From Fimenecus sp051881435 (lineage in GTDB: Bacteria > Bacillota > Clostridia > Oscillospirales > Acutalibacteraceae): 64,000 nucleotides of DNA. The translations under genes were made by a program, and so were the position numbers. The stretch's first letter is position 1. Each line of letters opens with the position of its first letter. Positions 26,752 through 33,966 of this stretch are shown piece after piece. The notes under the pieces are model-generated. The model saw only the letters and a list, made by a program, of their open reading frames with translations. It searched no databases and was not told the origin of the DNA. The DNA is taken from positions 14,173 through 78,172 of the forward strand of contig JBJEPW010000043.1 in NCBI GenBank assembly GCA_051881435.1, in the 5' to 3' direction.

Positions 26752-27615
26752 TTATCTTTCTTTCAGATACAATGTATATAGCAATGCGTCCTCGGTGGGC
26801 TTTGAATAGAAATTCTTACGCTCCCCCGCCTTTTCAAAGCCGCATTTTTCATAAAGTCTTATTGCAGGCTCGTTGCTTTTTCTCACTTCAAGGGTTACAA
26901 AATCCGCATTTTCAAAGGCACTTTGCAAAATCAGATATTTTACAAGCCGTACCCCATAACCGTTGTTCCTATATTTTTCACCCACGGCAACATTGGTTAT
27001 ATACACCTCTCCGCATATATTGTTTGCGCCGATATACCCCATCAATTCACCGTTATTGCTCAATGTGTAAAAGCGTGCTGTGGGGTTTATAAGCTCCTCC
27101 GACAGGGATTTTTCGCTCCAAGGCTCCGAAAAGCACTCTTTTTCAAGCTCGCCAATTTTCTTGATATCCTCACTTGTCACAGGGCGGATTACGGGCAATT
27201 TTTGAATTGTTTCAAGGACTTTCGGCAATGCGTCTTCAATCTGCTGACAGCACTTTTCATAAACCTCAATGCCTTGCATATAGGGGTCATTCACACCCAA
27301 AACCATAATATTTGACTCCGTGCAAAACCGTGAAAGTACGGCGGCGTGAGAATCGCTCATACACACGAACAAATCCGTTGTCAAAAGCATTTCGGGGTTT
27401 ATGGGTCGTGCCTTGTGATTTGAAATATCAATGTTTCTCTCTTTCAGCGCAAGTACCGAATTTATGCTCACCTCGTCGCCGGGGAAAGCGGAAATTCCTG
27501 CGCTTGACGCCTCAATATGGGTGACACCCCTATCTGCAATATATTTTTTGAAAAGCCCCTCAGCCATAGGACTGCGGCAGGTGTTACCGCTGCAAACGAA
27601 TATTACTTTTTTCAT
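26752..27615 (-). CDS. Protein-arginine phosphatase (YwlE-like) fused to RimI-type N-acetyltransferase
   Basis: A 287-residue two-domain protein. Residues 1-140 are a low-molecular-weight phosphatase: P-loop CSGNTCRS (C8 to R14) and the acid aspartate in NDPYMQ. A threonine inside the P-loop, where tyrosine phosphatases usually have isoleucine, is the feature of arginine phosphatase YwlE. Residues about 145-287 are a GNAT domain with EKECFSEPWSEKSL, ITNVAVGEKYRNNGYG and EVRKSNEPAIRLYEKCGF, as in RimI, which acetylates ribosomal protein S18. Both halves look intact. It starts 3 bases after polA. The fusion itself is not one I know as standard. Confidence 0.85.
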   Translation of the reverse strand: MKKVIFVCSGNTCRSPMAEGLFKKYIADRGVTHIEASSAGISAFPGDEVSINSVLALKERNIDISNHKARPINPEMLLTTDLFVCMSDSHAAVLSRFCTESNIMVLGVNDPYMQGIEVYEKCCQQIEDALPKVLETIQKLPVIRPVTSEDIKKIGELEKECFSEPWSEKSLSEELINPTARFYTLSNNGELMGYIGANNICGEVYITNVAVGEKYRNNGYGVRLVKYLILQSAFENADFVTLEVRKSNEPAIRLYEKCGFEKAGERKNFYSKPTEDALLYTLYLKER

Positions 27616-27618
27616 AGT

Positions 27619-30201
27619 TTATCCCTTCGCATCGTACCAGGTTTTGCCTGTATTTACATCGGCACGAAGACGAACCTTCATTTGGCAGGCATTTTCCATT
27701 TCTTCGCTTAAAATCCGAGCCGCCTTTTCAATTTCGTCTTCGGGGGCTTCTACTATAAGTTCATCGTGAACCTGCAAAATAAGACGGGACTTCATATTTT
27801 CCGCTTTTAGCCTGTTGAAAACACGCACCATTGCGATTTTAATAATATCCGCCGCCGTTCCCTGTATGGGCATATTCCGTGCAACTCTTTCGCCGAAAGC
27901 CCGTAACATTCCGTTGGATGCCGTAAGCTCGGGAAGATAACGTCTGCGTCCCCAAAGGGTGCTTACATATCCCTGCTCTTTCGCCTTTGCTACAACGGTT
28001 TCCATATACTTATCAACGCCGCTGTAATGGCGGAGATATCCTTTTATATAATCGTCCGCCTCTTTTCGTGTTACGCCTATATCCTTTGCAAGAGAAAAGG
28101 CGCCGATACCGTAAACTATACCGAAATTGACAGCCTTTGCACGGCTTCTCATTAAAGGTGTTACAAGCTCCATGGGCATATTAAACACTTGGGAAGCAGT
28201 AACCGTATGAATATCCACCTCGTCATTAAAGGCTTTTATCATTTCTTCATCATCGGCAATGTGACTGAGAACACGCAATTCAATTTGAGAATAGTCGGCA
28301 TCCGCCAAAAGGCAGCCGTCCTTCGCCACAAAGAATTTGCGCATTTCTCTGCCTATTTCCTTGCGGACTGGAATATTCTGCAAATTGGGCTCTGTTGACG
28401 AAATTCTGCCTGTTCGGGTTTCGGTTTGAATAAACGAGGAGTGTATTCTGCCGTCCTCGCCTATCACCTTTAAAAGTCCCTCGCAATATGTGGAATACAA
28501 TTTTGAAAGCGTTCTGAACCACAGTATTTTACCGATTATAGGGCTTTCGTCCTGCAAGCTTTCAAGAACATCGGCATTTGTGGAATATCCGCTTTTCGTC
28601 TTTTTCTTGGGAGTGAGCCCCATTTTTTCAAAGAGTACAACGCCCAACTGCTTGGGAGAGTTAATATTAAACTCCTCACCTGCCATGGTGTAAATCTCGT
28701 TTTGGATATCGGAAAGCTCTTTCTTGATTTTCTCCGAAAATTCCGCAATACCTTTGCGGTCAACCATAAAGCCGATGTGCTCCATTGAGGCAAGCACCTG
28801 TGCTAACGGCATTTCCACCTCATAGAGCAGGTATTCCTGAGAATTGCTTTCGATTTCCGTTTTAAGGCGTAAAACTACGGAACGCATTACGGCACAGTCA
28901 ACTGCTAACTGCAATTCTGTTTCCACCTGAGGTATGGGCGCCTTGTATTCCTCGCAAAGGCGCAAGGGAGCATAACTGCCTGCCGATGGATTTAAAATGT
29001 ACCCTGCCAAGGAGGTATCCATTGCTATATTTTTAATCTCAATATTGTTAAGCAGAGCAAAACGGTATAAAAGCTTTGAATTATCGGTATATTTTGCAAT
29101 TTTCCTATCTTCAAGCACCGATTTCAGGAGTTCAAAATATCCCATGTGCATGGGTTCACGGTGATAAACCGTATTGTTGCACAAAAAGCAGAATGAGGGG
29201 TTATCCAAATCGCTGTAATCGGCAGTAAAATAGGCTTCCTTTTCCTTTTGAATTGCGGAAAGGAGTGTGGCTGTATCAAAATCACTCTTAAATTCAAGCT
29301 TTGCTGTCTTTTCACTTTTCTCCACGCTTGACGGTACTGAAAAATTCAGCTTTTCAATCATTTTGAACATTTCAAGGTCGGCAAGAATACCCCTTGCCCT
29401 CTGTTCGTCTGCCTTTTGCGGTACAAAATCGGAAAGGGCACAATTTATGGGAGCGTCCTTAATGATTGTACCCAAAGTAAGGCTTAAAAACGCCTTTTCC
29501 CTGTCGGTTATAAGCTTATTTTTAAGGGTTTCCTTAATTTCAAGCGTATCAATATTATCATAAATATTCTGTACCGAGCCGTAAGTCTTTATAAGGTCGC
29601 CTGCTGTTTTGGGTCCCACGCCTGCAACGCCGGGGATATTATCGGAGCTGTCGCCCTGAAGCGCTTTAATATCAATCATTTGGGCAGGCGTTACGCCGTA
29701 TTCCTCAAAAAGACGGTTTTTATCATAAACCTCAGTTTGAGTTCTCCCCATTTTTGTATGGGGGAGCAAAACCGTTACATTATCGCTTATAAGCTGAAAT
29801 GAGTCACGGTCTCCCGTTGCGATAAAGCACTCGTCCTTATCGGTACACATTGCGGAAATCGTACCCAAAACATCGTCTGCCTCAAAGCCTTCAAGCTCCA
29901 CAATTTTATAGCCCAAGGACAAAAGGAGTTCTTTTAGCACGGGCATTTGCTGGGCAAGCTCCGGGGGCATACCCTTTCTGTTGGCTTTGTAGCCATCATA
30001 CATTTTGTGACGGAATGTGGGTGCTTTAAGGTCAAAAGCAACCGCCACACCGTCGGGAGACAAATCCTCGTAAAGCTTTAAAAATATGTTCATAAAGCCG
30101 TAAATTCCGTTTGTGAATCTGCCGTCTTTTGTTGTGAGCTGTTTAATTCCGTAAAAGGCACGGTTTAATATGCTGTTGCCGTCAATCGCTAAAATTTTCA
30201 T
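27619..30201 (-). CDS. polA: DNA polymerase I
   Basis: An 860-residue repair and lagging-strand polymerase. Residues 1 to about 290 form the 5'-3' nuclease (MKILAIDGNSILNRAFYG, IATGDRDSFQL, ALQGDSSDNIPGV). The C-terminal polymerase has motif A (DADYSQIELRV), motif B (RSRAKAVNFGIVYG) and motif C (QVHDELIVE). The central proofreading-like domain starts AYFTADYSDLDNP and lacks the catalytic DxE pair, so 3'-5' exonuclease activity is probably absent, as in Bacillus and Thermus enzymes. The start is set at MKILAIDG; the upstream 18 in-frame codons are unlike any PolA. Confidence 0.96.
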   Translation of the reverse strand: MKILAIDGNSILNRAFYGIKQLTTKDGRFTNGIYGFMNIFLKLYEDLSPDGVAVAFDLKAPTFRHKMYDGYKANRKGMPPELAQQMPVLKELLLSLGYKIVELEGFEADDVLGTISAMCTDKDECFIATGDRDSFQLISDNVTVLLPHTKMGRTQTEVYDKNRLFEEYGVTPAQMIDIKALQGDSSDNIPGVAGVGPKTAGDLIKTYGSVQNIYDNIDTLEIKETLKNKLITDREKAFLSLTLGTIIKDAPINCALSDFVPQKADEQRARGILADLEMFKMIEKLNFSVPSSVEKSEKTAKLEFKSDFDTATLLSAIQKEKEAYFTADYSDLDNPSFCFLCNNTVYHREPMHMGYFELLKSVLEDRKIAKYTDNSKLLYRFALLNNIEIKNIAMDTSLAGYILNPSAGSYAPLRLCEEYKAPIPQVETELQLAVDCAVMRSVVLRLKTEIESNSQEYLLYEVEMPLAQVLASMEHIGFMVDRKGIAEFSEKIKKELSDIQNEIYTMAGEEFNINSPKQLGVVLFEKMGLTPKKKTKSGYSTNADVLESLQDESPIIGKILWFRTLSKLYSTYCEGLLKVIGEDGRIHSSFIQTETRTGRISSTEPNLQNIPVRKEIGREMRKFFVAKDGCLLADADYSQIELRVLSHIADDEEMIKAFNDEVDIHTVTASQVFNMPMELVTPLMRSRAKAVNFGIVYGIGAFSLAKDIGVTRKEADDYIKGYLRHYSGVDKYMETVVAKAKEQGYVSTLWGRRRYLPELTASNGMLRAFGERVARNMPIQGTAADIIKIAMVRVFNRLKAENMKSRLILQVHDELIVEAPEDEIEKAARILSEEMENACQMKVRLRADVNTGKTWYDAKG

Positions 30202-30693
30202 ATAAAAACCCCGAAAAATCAATATTCGTTTTATTGTACCACAAATTGCATACAATTTCCATAATATCGGAAAAATTATTTGCTTTTTCGTGTTGTAAAG
30301 GTATGTAATTTTACTGTATCAGCATAGCGTGCGCCGGCCTGGTTGCACCGTGAAAATACCTCAAAAAATTTTAAATTTTCCATTTTTAACTTTCAATTTC
30401 TATTCGTAGGGGCGATTCACGAATCGCCCGAAAAATAACCCCTCTGTCAACTCCGTTGACAGAGGAGTGTGGTGACTTGTAGGGGACGGTGCCCACACCG
30501 TCCCGTAAAATCAAATGTAATTTTAACGGCGGGAGCAGACAGCGCCCTACCTTGTTGTTTAAAGAAAGCTTTTCAGAAGATAACTGCAATTGTGTAAACA
30601 ATCATCCCGAACATTTTGCAAATAATTCGGGCTTGACAGTGGACATCTGCCCCTGCAACGATAAATTGGATTTGCAAATTGATTCACTATTAA
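30202..30693. other. Gene-free stretch with palindromic repeats
   Basis: About 490 bases without a convincing gene. The part next to polA is AT-rich and probably holds its promoter. The middle contains three adjacent palindromes (listed separately). The right part shows nothing I can name. Short open frames crossing it have no ribosome site. Confidence 0.6.
30404..30504. repeat. Cluster of three REP-like palindromes
   Basis: GGGCGATTC-AC-GAATCGCCC (30410-30429), CCTCTGTCAAC-TCC-GTTGACAGAGG (30441-30465) and GGGACGGTG-CCCA-CACCGTCCC (30483-30504). The bridge GTGTGGTGACTTGTAGGG between the second and third recurs at 32211, so these are members of a dispersed repeat family in this genome. Confidence 0.8.
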
Positions 30694-30735
30694 AAATAAC
30701 CCGAAGCAGTTTTAAAACTGCCTCGGGTTATTTTT
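30694..30735 (-). terminator. Terminator overlapping the end of the ribbon-helix-helix gene
   Basis: A long inverted repeat: AAATAACCCGA then GCAGTTTTAAAACTGC then TCGGGTTATTTTTT, nearly perfect over about 18 base pairs. Read on the minus strand it ends in TTATTTTTAAT. The stop codon and the last several codons of the gene lie inside the stem. Confidence 0.8.
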
Positions 30736-30939
30736 TGTTTCCGTTTTGTCCACGATTTCACAGCGATCAATCGCAAATTCCAAAAGCGTGTTGATAATTT
30801 CGTTGCGCGAACGGTTGGAGTCCTCGGAAATTTGCTCCAAAGCCTGCACAGTCTCCTCTTTAATGCGCACGGAAAAGACCTTATACCCGTCATCGCCTTT
30901 TAATTTGTCCTTCTTTTGGATAATCAGTTTTTCTTCCAT
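30712..30939 (-). CDS. Small ribbon-helix-helix (CopG/Arc-like) DNA-binding protein
   Basis: A 75-residue protein. The stretch YKVFSVRIKEETVQALEQI, followed by SNRSRNEIINTLLEFAID, is the strand-helix-helix pattern of CopG/MetJ/Arc regulators, with the strand FSVRI contacting DNA. The start at MEEKL has AAAGGCGG upstream. It is divergent from the GT2 gene, and direct repeats suitable for such a dimer lie between them. No toxin gene follows it, so an antitoxin role is not supported. The C-terminus (NNPRQF) is encoded within the terminator stem. Confidence 0.78.
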   Translation of the reverse strand: MEEKLIIQKKDKLKGDDGYKVFSVRIKEETVQALEQISEDSNRSRNEIINTLLEFAIDRCEIVDKTETKNNPRQF

Positions 30940-30971
30940 ATGCCGCACCGCCTTTCTCCCTTATCATATGC

Positions 30972-31000
30972 TTGACAGGCAACAAATAATATGATATAAG
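30972..31000 (+). promoter_or_regulatory. Promoter of the GT2 glycosyltransferase gene
   Basis: TTGACA (30972-30977), a 17-base spacer and TATAAG (30995-31000). The -10 box overlaps the first of four direct repeats. Confidence 0.75.
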
Positions 31001-31036
31001 ATATGTTATAAAATATGTTATAAAAATATGTTACAG
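30989..31036. repeat. Four direct repeats of ATATGTTATAAA, candidate operator
   Basis: ATATGATATAAG, ATATGTTATAAA, ATATGTTATAAAA and ATATGTTACAG lie head to tail with a period of 12-13 bases, covering the -10 box and the start of the transcript of the GT2 gene. Ribbon-helix-helix dimers bind such phased repeats cooperatively, and the divergent neighbour encodes one. Confidence 0.6.
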
Positions 31037-31070
31037 TTTCAGCGGTGTAACGCAACGGGGGGAGAATAAA

Positions 31071-32060
31071 ATGCTTTTATCTGTTATCGTACCGGTGTTT
31101 AATACGCAAAATTTTCTGCGGGATTGTTTAGATTCTTTGACGGCGCAAGGGCTGTGTGAAACAGAATACGAAATCATTTGCGTGAATGACGGTTCTACGG
31201 ATAATTCTTTAGAAATTTTGCAAGACTATGCGCAAAGATATACGAATATCCGAATTGTTGACCAAGCAAACAAAGGCGTTGCGGCGGCAAGAAACGCAGG
31301 TTTGCGTGCGGCACAGGGCAAATATACGGCGTTTTGCGACAGCGACGATGTTTTGCGTACCGGCAGTTTTGGTATGATCATCTCTTTTATGGAAGAAAAG
31401 GCTTTGCAAGCACTCGTCATGTCGGCGTTTCAGACAGTGCAAACGGATTTTCATTATACAGAAGAACCCGCGCCCCAACCGAACATTGCAATATTGGCAC
31501 ATTCTATGTCCTCCGCACGAAATGTCTGTTCTATGATTGTGGAAACCGCGCTTTGGCGGGACAACGGCATTGCGTTTTGCGACGGTATACAATATGGAGA
31601 GGATACCTTGTTTGCCGGAAAAGTTTTCAGTTTTGCGGCTTTGCAAAAGGCAAAAATCGGCATATTGCGCACGCCCGTGTATTATTACCGTATGCGTCAA
31701 GGCTCGGCGATGCACAACTTAAACCGTGACAAGCATTTTGCAGATATGCACACCATGGCATTGGAATATGCGAAAATTGCAGACCGTTGCCGAGAAGATC
31801 CGCCGCTTTTTGAGATATTACAAAAACGCATCGGTGCGACGGTGTCGGCAATGCTGTATGACAACCTTAAAAGCCGTGCATATACGCCGAAAGCGCTGTT
31901 TCAAATGCTGAAAGACGAGGGATTATACCCGTTCCGGACGCAATGGTGGGCGGTAAAGGAGTCAAAATCTTTCAAATTGCGGTTGGTCAATTTGTGGAAA
32001 TATACCTTCCGCAGCAAAATACTGTACCATTTATATTTTACCGCATTGCACCGCAATTAA
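31071..32060 (+). CDS. Family 2 glycosyltransferase
   Basis: A 329-residue GT-A fold enzyme: LLSVIVPVFNTQNFLRDCLD, VNDGSTDNS, NKGVAAARNAGL and the DxD-type metal site in FCDSDDVL. The middle segment QYGEDTLFAGKVF fits GT2 enzymes that transfer sugars to cell-surface polymers. There is no membrane segment, so it is cytoplasmic or peripheral. GGGGGGAG precedes the ATG. It is a single gene flanked by repeats and has less of the local codon bias, which may mean horizontal acquisition; that is an impression, not a measurement. Confidence 0.88.
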   Translation: MLLSVIVPVFNTQNFLRDCLDSLTAQGLCETEYEIICVNDGSTDNSLEILQDYAQRYTNIRIVDQANKGVAAARNAGLRAAQGKYTAFCDSDDVLRTGSFGMIISFMEEKALQALVMSAFQTVQTDFHYTEEPAPQPNIAILAHSMSSARNVCSMIVETALWRDNGIAFCDGIQYGEDTLFAGKVFSFAALQKAKIGILRTPVYYYRMRQGSAMHNLNRDKHFADMHTMALEYAKIADRCREDPPLFEILQKRIGATVSAMLYDNLKSRAYTPKALFQMLKDEGLYPFRTQWWAVKESKSFKLRLVNLWKYTFRSKILYHLYFTALHRN

Positions 32061-32120
32061 ATCAAAATGCGCAGAGAATTGTCAAAGTGATTTGATGTGA
32101 GCCAACAGAGGCAGCAGCAT

Positions 32121-32211
32121 TTCCAAAGAAAAAAGCCCCACGAGGGGGCTCTTTATCACGGAGTTAGAAATTACCCAACTTTACGAGTCTTACCCGCGGA
32201 CTAACAGACAG
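32121..32211 (-). ncRNA. Candidate small RNA element, copy A
   Basis: On the minus strand this copy reads CTGTTAGTCCGCGGG, then a spacer with GACTCGTAAAGTTGGG and TCCGTGATAA, and ends in a terminator hairpin AGCCCC-CTCGT-GGGGCT followed by six T. The same order occurs in copies B, C and D with a different terminator sequence. I see no promoter directly upstream. Function unknown. Confidence 0.45.
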
Positions 32212-32275
32212 TGTGGTGACTTGTAGGGACTGGCCATGCCCCCCGAAAAATTCCCACAATGTAAATTGGTTTATC

Positions 32276-32347
32276 GGTAGGGCTGGGGCTTGCCCCCGCC
32301 GTCAATTCACATCGAACCACGCGGCGGGGGCAAGCCCCCGCCCTACC
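32276..32347. repeat. GC-rich long inverted repeat
   Basis: Arms built on GGTAGGG and GGCTTGCCCCCGCCG (left) are mirrored by CGGCGGGGGCAAGCC and CCCTACC (right) around a spacer of about 20 bases. Its high GC stands out against the AT-rich surroundings. It resembles non-coding dispersed palindromes of gut Clostridia. Confidence 0.7.
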
Positions 32348-32356
32348 TCATCAGCG

Positions 32357-32664
32357 CAAAGTCCAAAGCAAAAATCCCCGTCGGGAGACTCATTATCACG
32401 GAATGAGCAATTTGCCTAACTTTATGAGTCTACCCGCGGACTAACAGACAGTCCACCGGACTGTCTGTTGCGCACTGCGGTGCGCCGTCCTGTTCGACTC
32501 CTCACAGCAGCAAAGTCCAAAGCAAAAATCCCCGTCGGGAGACTCATTATCACGGAATGAGCAATTTGCCTAACTTTATGAGTCTACCCGCGGACTAACA
32601 GACAGTCCACCGGACTGTCTGTTGCGCACTGCGGTGCGCCGTCCTGTTCGACTCCTCACAGCAG
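32357..32664. repeat. Two tandem copies of a 154-base repeat (plus a partial third)
   Basis: Units start at CAAAGTCCAAAGC at 32357 and 32511, and a partial third starts at 32665, giving a constant period of 154. The two full units look nearly identical. Each contains one small-RNA-like element on the minus strand (32357-32453 and 32511-32607), a perfect hairpin AACAGACAGTCC-ACC-GGACTGTCTGTT, a second hairpin GCGCAC-TGCG-GTGCGC and a tRNA T-arm-like string GTTCGACTCC. The partial third unit ends as one arm of the tRNA-Gly terminator. Confidence 0.85.
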
Positions 32665-32670
32665 CAAAGT

Positions 32671-32714
32671 CCAAAGCAAAAATCCCCGTCGGGAGACGAC
32701 GGGGATTTTTGCTT
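32671..32714 (-). terminator. Terminator of tRNA-Gly
   Basis: A perfect 20-base inverted repeat (CCAAAGCAAAAATCCCCGTC and its complement, 32671-32690 and 32698-32717) around a 7-base loop, with AAAAA/TTTTT flanks, immediately after the tRNA. The stem includes the encoded CCA end of the tRNA. Confidence 0.8.
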
Positions 32715-32788
32715 TGGAGCGGCTGATGGGAGTCGAACCCACCTGTCAAGCTTGGGAAGCTTGCATTCTACCGATGAACTACAGCCGC
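32715..32788 (-). tRNA. tRNA-Gly, anticodon CCC, CCA encoded
   Basis: Cloverleaf on the minus strand: acceptor GCGGCTG/CAGCCGC, D stem GTTC/GAAT, anticodon stem CAAGC/GCTTG with loop TTCCCAA (anticodon CCC), T stem GTGGG/CCCAT with loop TTCGACT, discriminator T, encoded CCA. Confidence 0.95.
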
Positions 32789-32805
32789 ATTATTGTGCAG
32801 ACAGT

Positions 32806-32834
32806 ATAATATCACATTCTTTTACAAAAATCAA
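32806..32834 (-). promoter_or_regulatory. Promoter of tRNA-Gly
   Basis: TTGATT (32829-32834), a 17-base spacer and TATTAT (32806-32811) on the minus strand, 18 bases before the mature tRNA 5' end. An almost identical promoter occurs at 33848-33876. Confidence 0.75.
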
Positions 32835-32871
32835 TCGTTCATCGGTAAATCATATTACTTATTTTCACTTT

Positions 32872-33675
32872 TTACTCTAAAACCAATTTGCCTGAAATAT
32901 GGTCGGTATCCGCAAAAGAAAGCAAGGTTTCCCGTTTTACTACGGCGACACAGCCTGTTTTTTCATATTCTTTTCCGTATCTTTTCTCAATCAGGTCGAG
33001 AGCTTCACGCAGTTTCAATATTGCGGCGTATTTGTGAGAGCACATTCCGGCATAATAGCAATCACAGGTAAATCTGCTTATTTTGCCGTTTTTAAAATTA
33101 AATTCAACCTCATATATCTTTTCATCACGGACAATCGCACGGCCCTTGTTCCCGCAAAGGCAGAAATACTCCACAATATCTTCGGAAAACAAATAATCGC
33201 CTTTTTCCCCCTCACAGCGAGTGATGGCTATTTCATCAAGAGCAGTCTCCTCATCGCTGTATCCGCAGACAGTATCCTCCTCGTTTTCGGGAGCCTTAAA
33301 CCAAGTAAGCGCCTTTTCATACGGTAAAGCCGACGGTGAAAATGTCATAAGATATTTACCGATAATTTCAAATTCGCCTTTAATATCGGTTTCAACCTTT
33401 CTGATAACACGCTTATAGTCGGAAAGCTTTATTTTAAAATCATAAGAAACATCGGTGACCACACCCATAACACCTTCCAGCTTACCGTCAACGAAAACCT
33501 TGTCGCCTATCTTTAAATCGAACTTATCGTTATAATAAGAATAGGCGCGATATACATCGGGAAAGCGGATTTCGACAACGGATTTGCGGGGAACCGACTC
33601 CTGCGGAGCCTGCGGTGCTGCTGTTTCTCTTTCAGGCAAATCATTCTCAAATGAAAATCCGATTTTTGTACTCAT
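32872..33675 (-). CDS. SWIM zinc-finger domain protein of unknown function
   Basis: A 267-residue soluble protein. The N-terminal part (about 30-90) contains a beta-rich segment KIGDKVFVDGKLEGVMGVVT. The C-terminal part carries CDCYYAGMCSHKYAAILKL, the CxC...CxH zinc motif of SWIM domains, which bind nucleic acid or proteins. Additional cysteines (FCLCGN) lie about 45 residues earlier. It sits between tRNA-Gly and a repeat; no operon partner is visible. No enzyme motif is seen, so I do not assign a function. Confidence 0.7.
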   Translation of the reverse strand: MSTKIGFSFENDLPERETAAPQAPQESVPRKSVVEIRFPDVYRAYSYYNDKFDLKIGDKVFVDGKLEGVMGVVTDVSYDFKIKLSDYKRVIRKVETDIKGEFEIIGKYLMTFSPSALPYEKALTWFKAPENEEDTVCGYSDEETALDEIAITRCEGEKGDYLFSEDIVEYFCLCGNKGRAIVRDEKIYEVEFNFKNGKISRFTCDCYYAGMCSHKYAAILKLREALDLIEKRYGKEYEKTGCVAVVKRETLLSFADTDHISGKLVLE

Positions 33676-33765
33676 AACTGCATCTCCTTTATTACAAGGC
33701 TATTGTATCATATGATGTGTACCAAAAATCGGACTTGTACTGATTTTTATATTGAATTATGTACT

Positions 33766-33847
33766 AAAAAACGGACAGTCAGGGCACATTATCACAAATT
33801 AAACAGTAGCCCGACTTTACGAGTCTGCCCGCGGACTAACAGACGGT
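33766..33847 (-). ncRNA. Candidate small RNA element, copy D, with its own promoter
   Basis: The minus strand reads GTCTGTTAGTCCGCGGG, then GACTCGTAAAGTCGGG and TGTGATAATG, and ends in six T at 33766-33771. The order matches copies A to C. A promoter (33848-33876) ends right at its first base, so transcription would start on the conserved core. The terminator stem is weak in this copy. No open frame of note is present. Confidence 0.45.
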
Positions 33848-33876
33848 ATAATATCGCATTCTTTTGCAAAAATCAA
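33848..33876 (-). promoter_or_regulatory. Duplicate of the tRNA-Gly promoter in front of element D
   Basis: TTGATT (33871-33876), a 17-base spacer and TATTAT (33848-33853). The sequence from -35 to -10 differs at only a couple of positions from the tRNA-Gly promoter at 32806-32834, but here no tRNA follows; the repeat element does. Confidence 0.65.
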
Positions 33877-33966
33877 TCGGTCATGCACAATCTTAGACTG
33901 CTTGCTCCGACTTTTTACTTTACCGTTCCGTTTTATACACAGAACAACTCGTTTTATCCTCTTCCG

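Noticed and set aside
30712..30939. Antitoxin of a toxin-antitoxin pair
   Set aside because: Ribbon-helix-helix proteins can be antitoxins, but no small toxin gene follows or precedes; the next gene on this strand is polA beyond a terminator.
32357..32697. Regular repeats that might be a CRISPR array
   Set aside because: The period is 154 bases, the units are near-identical along their whole length with no unique spacers, and no cas genes are nearby.
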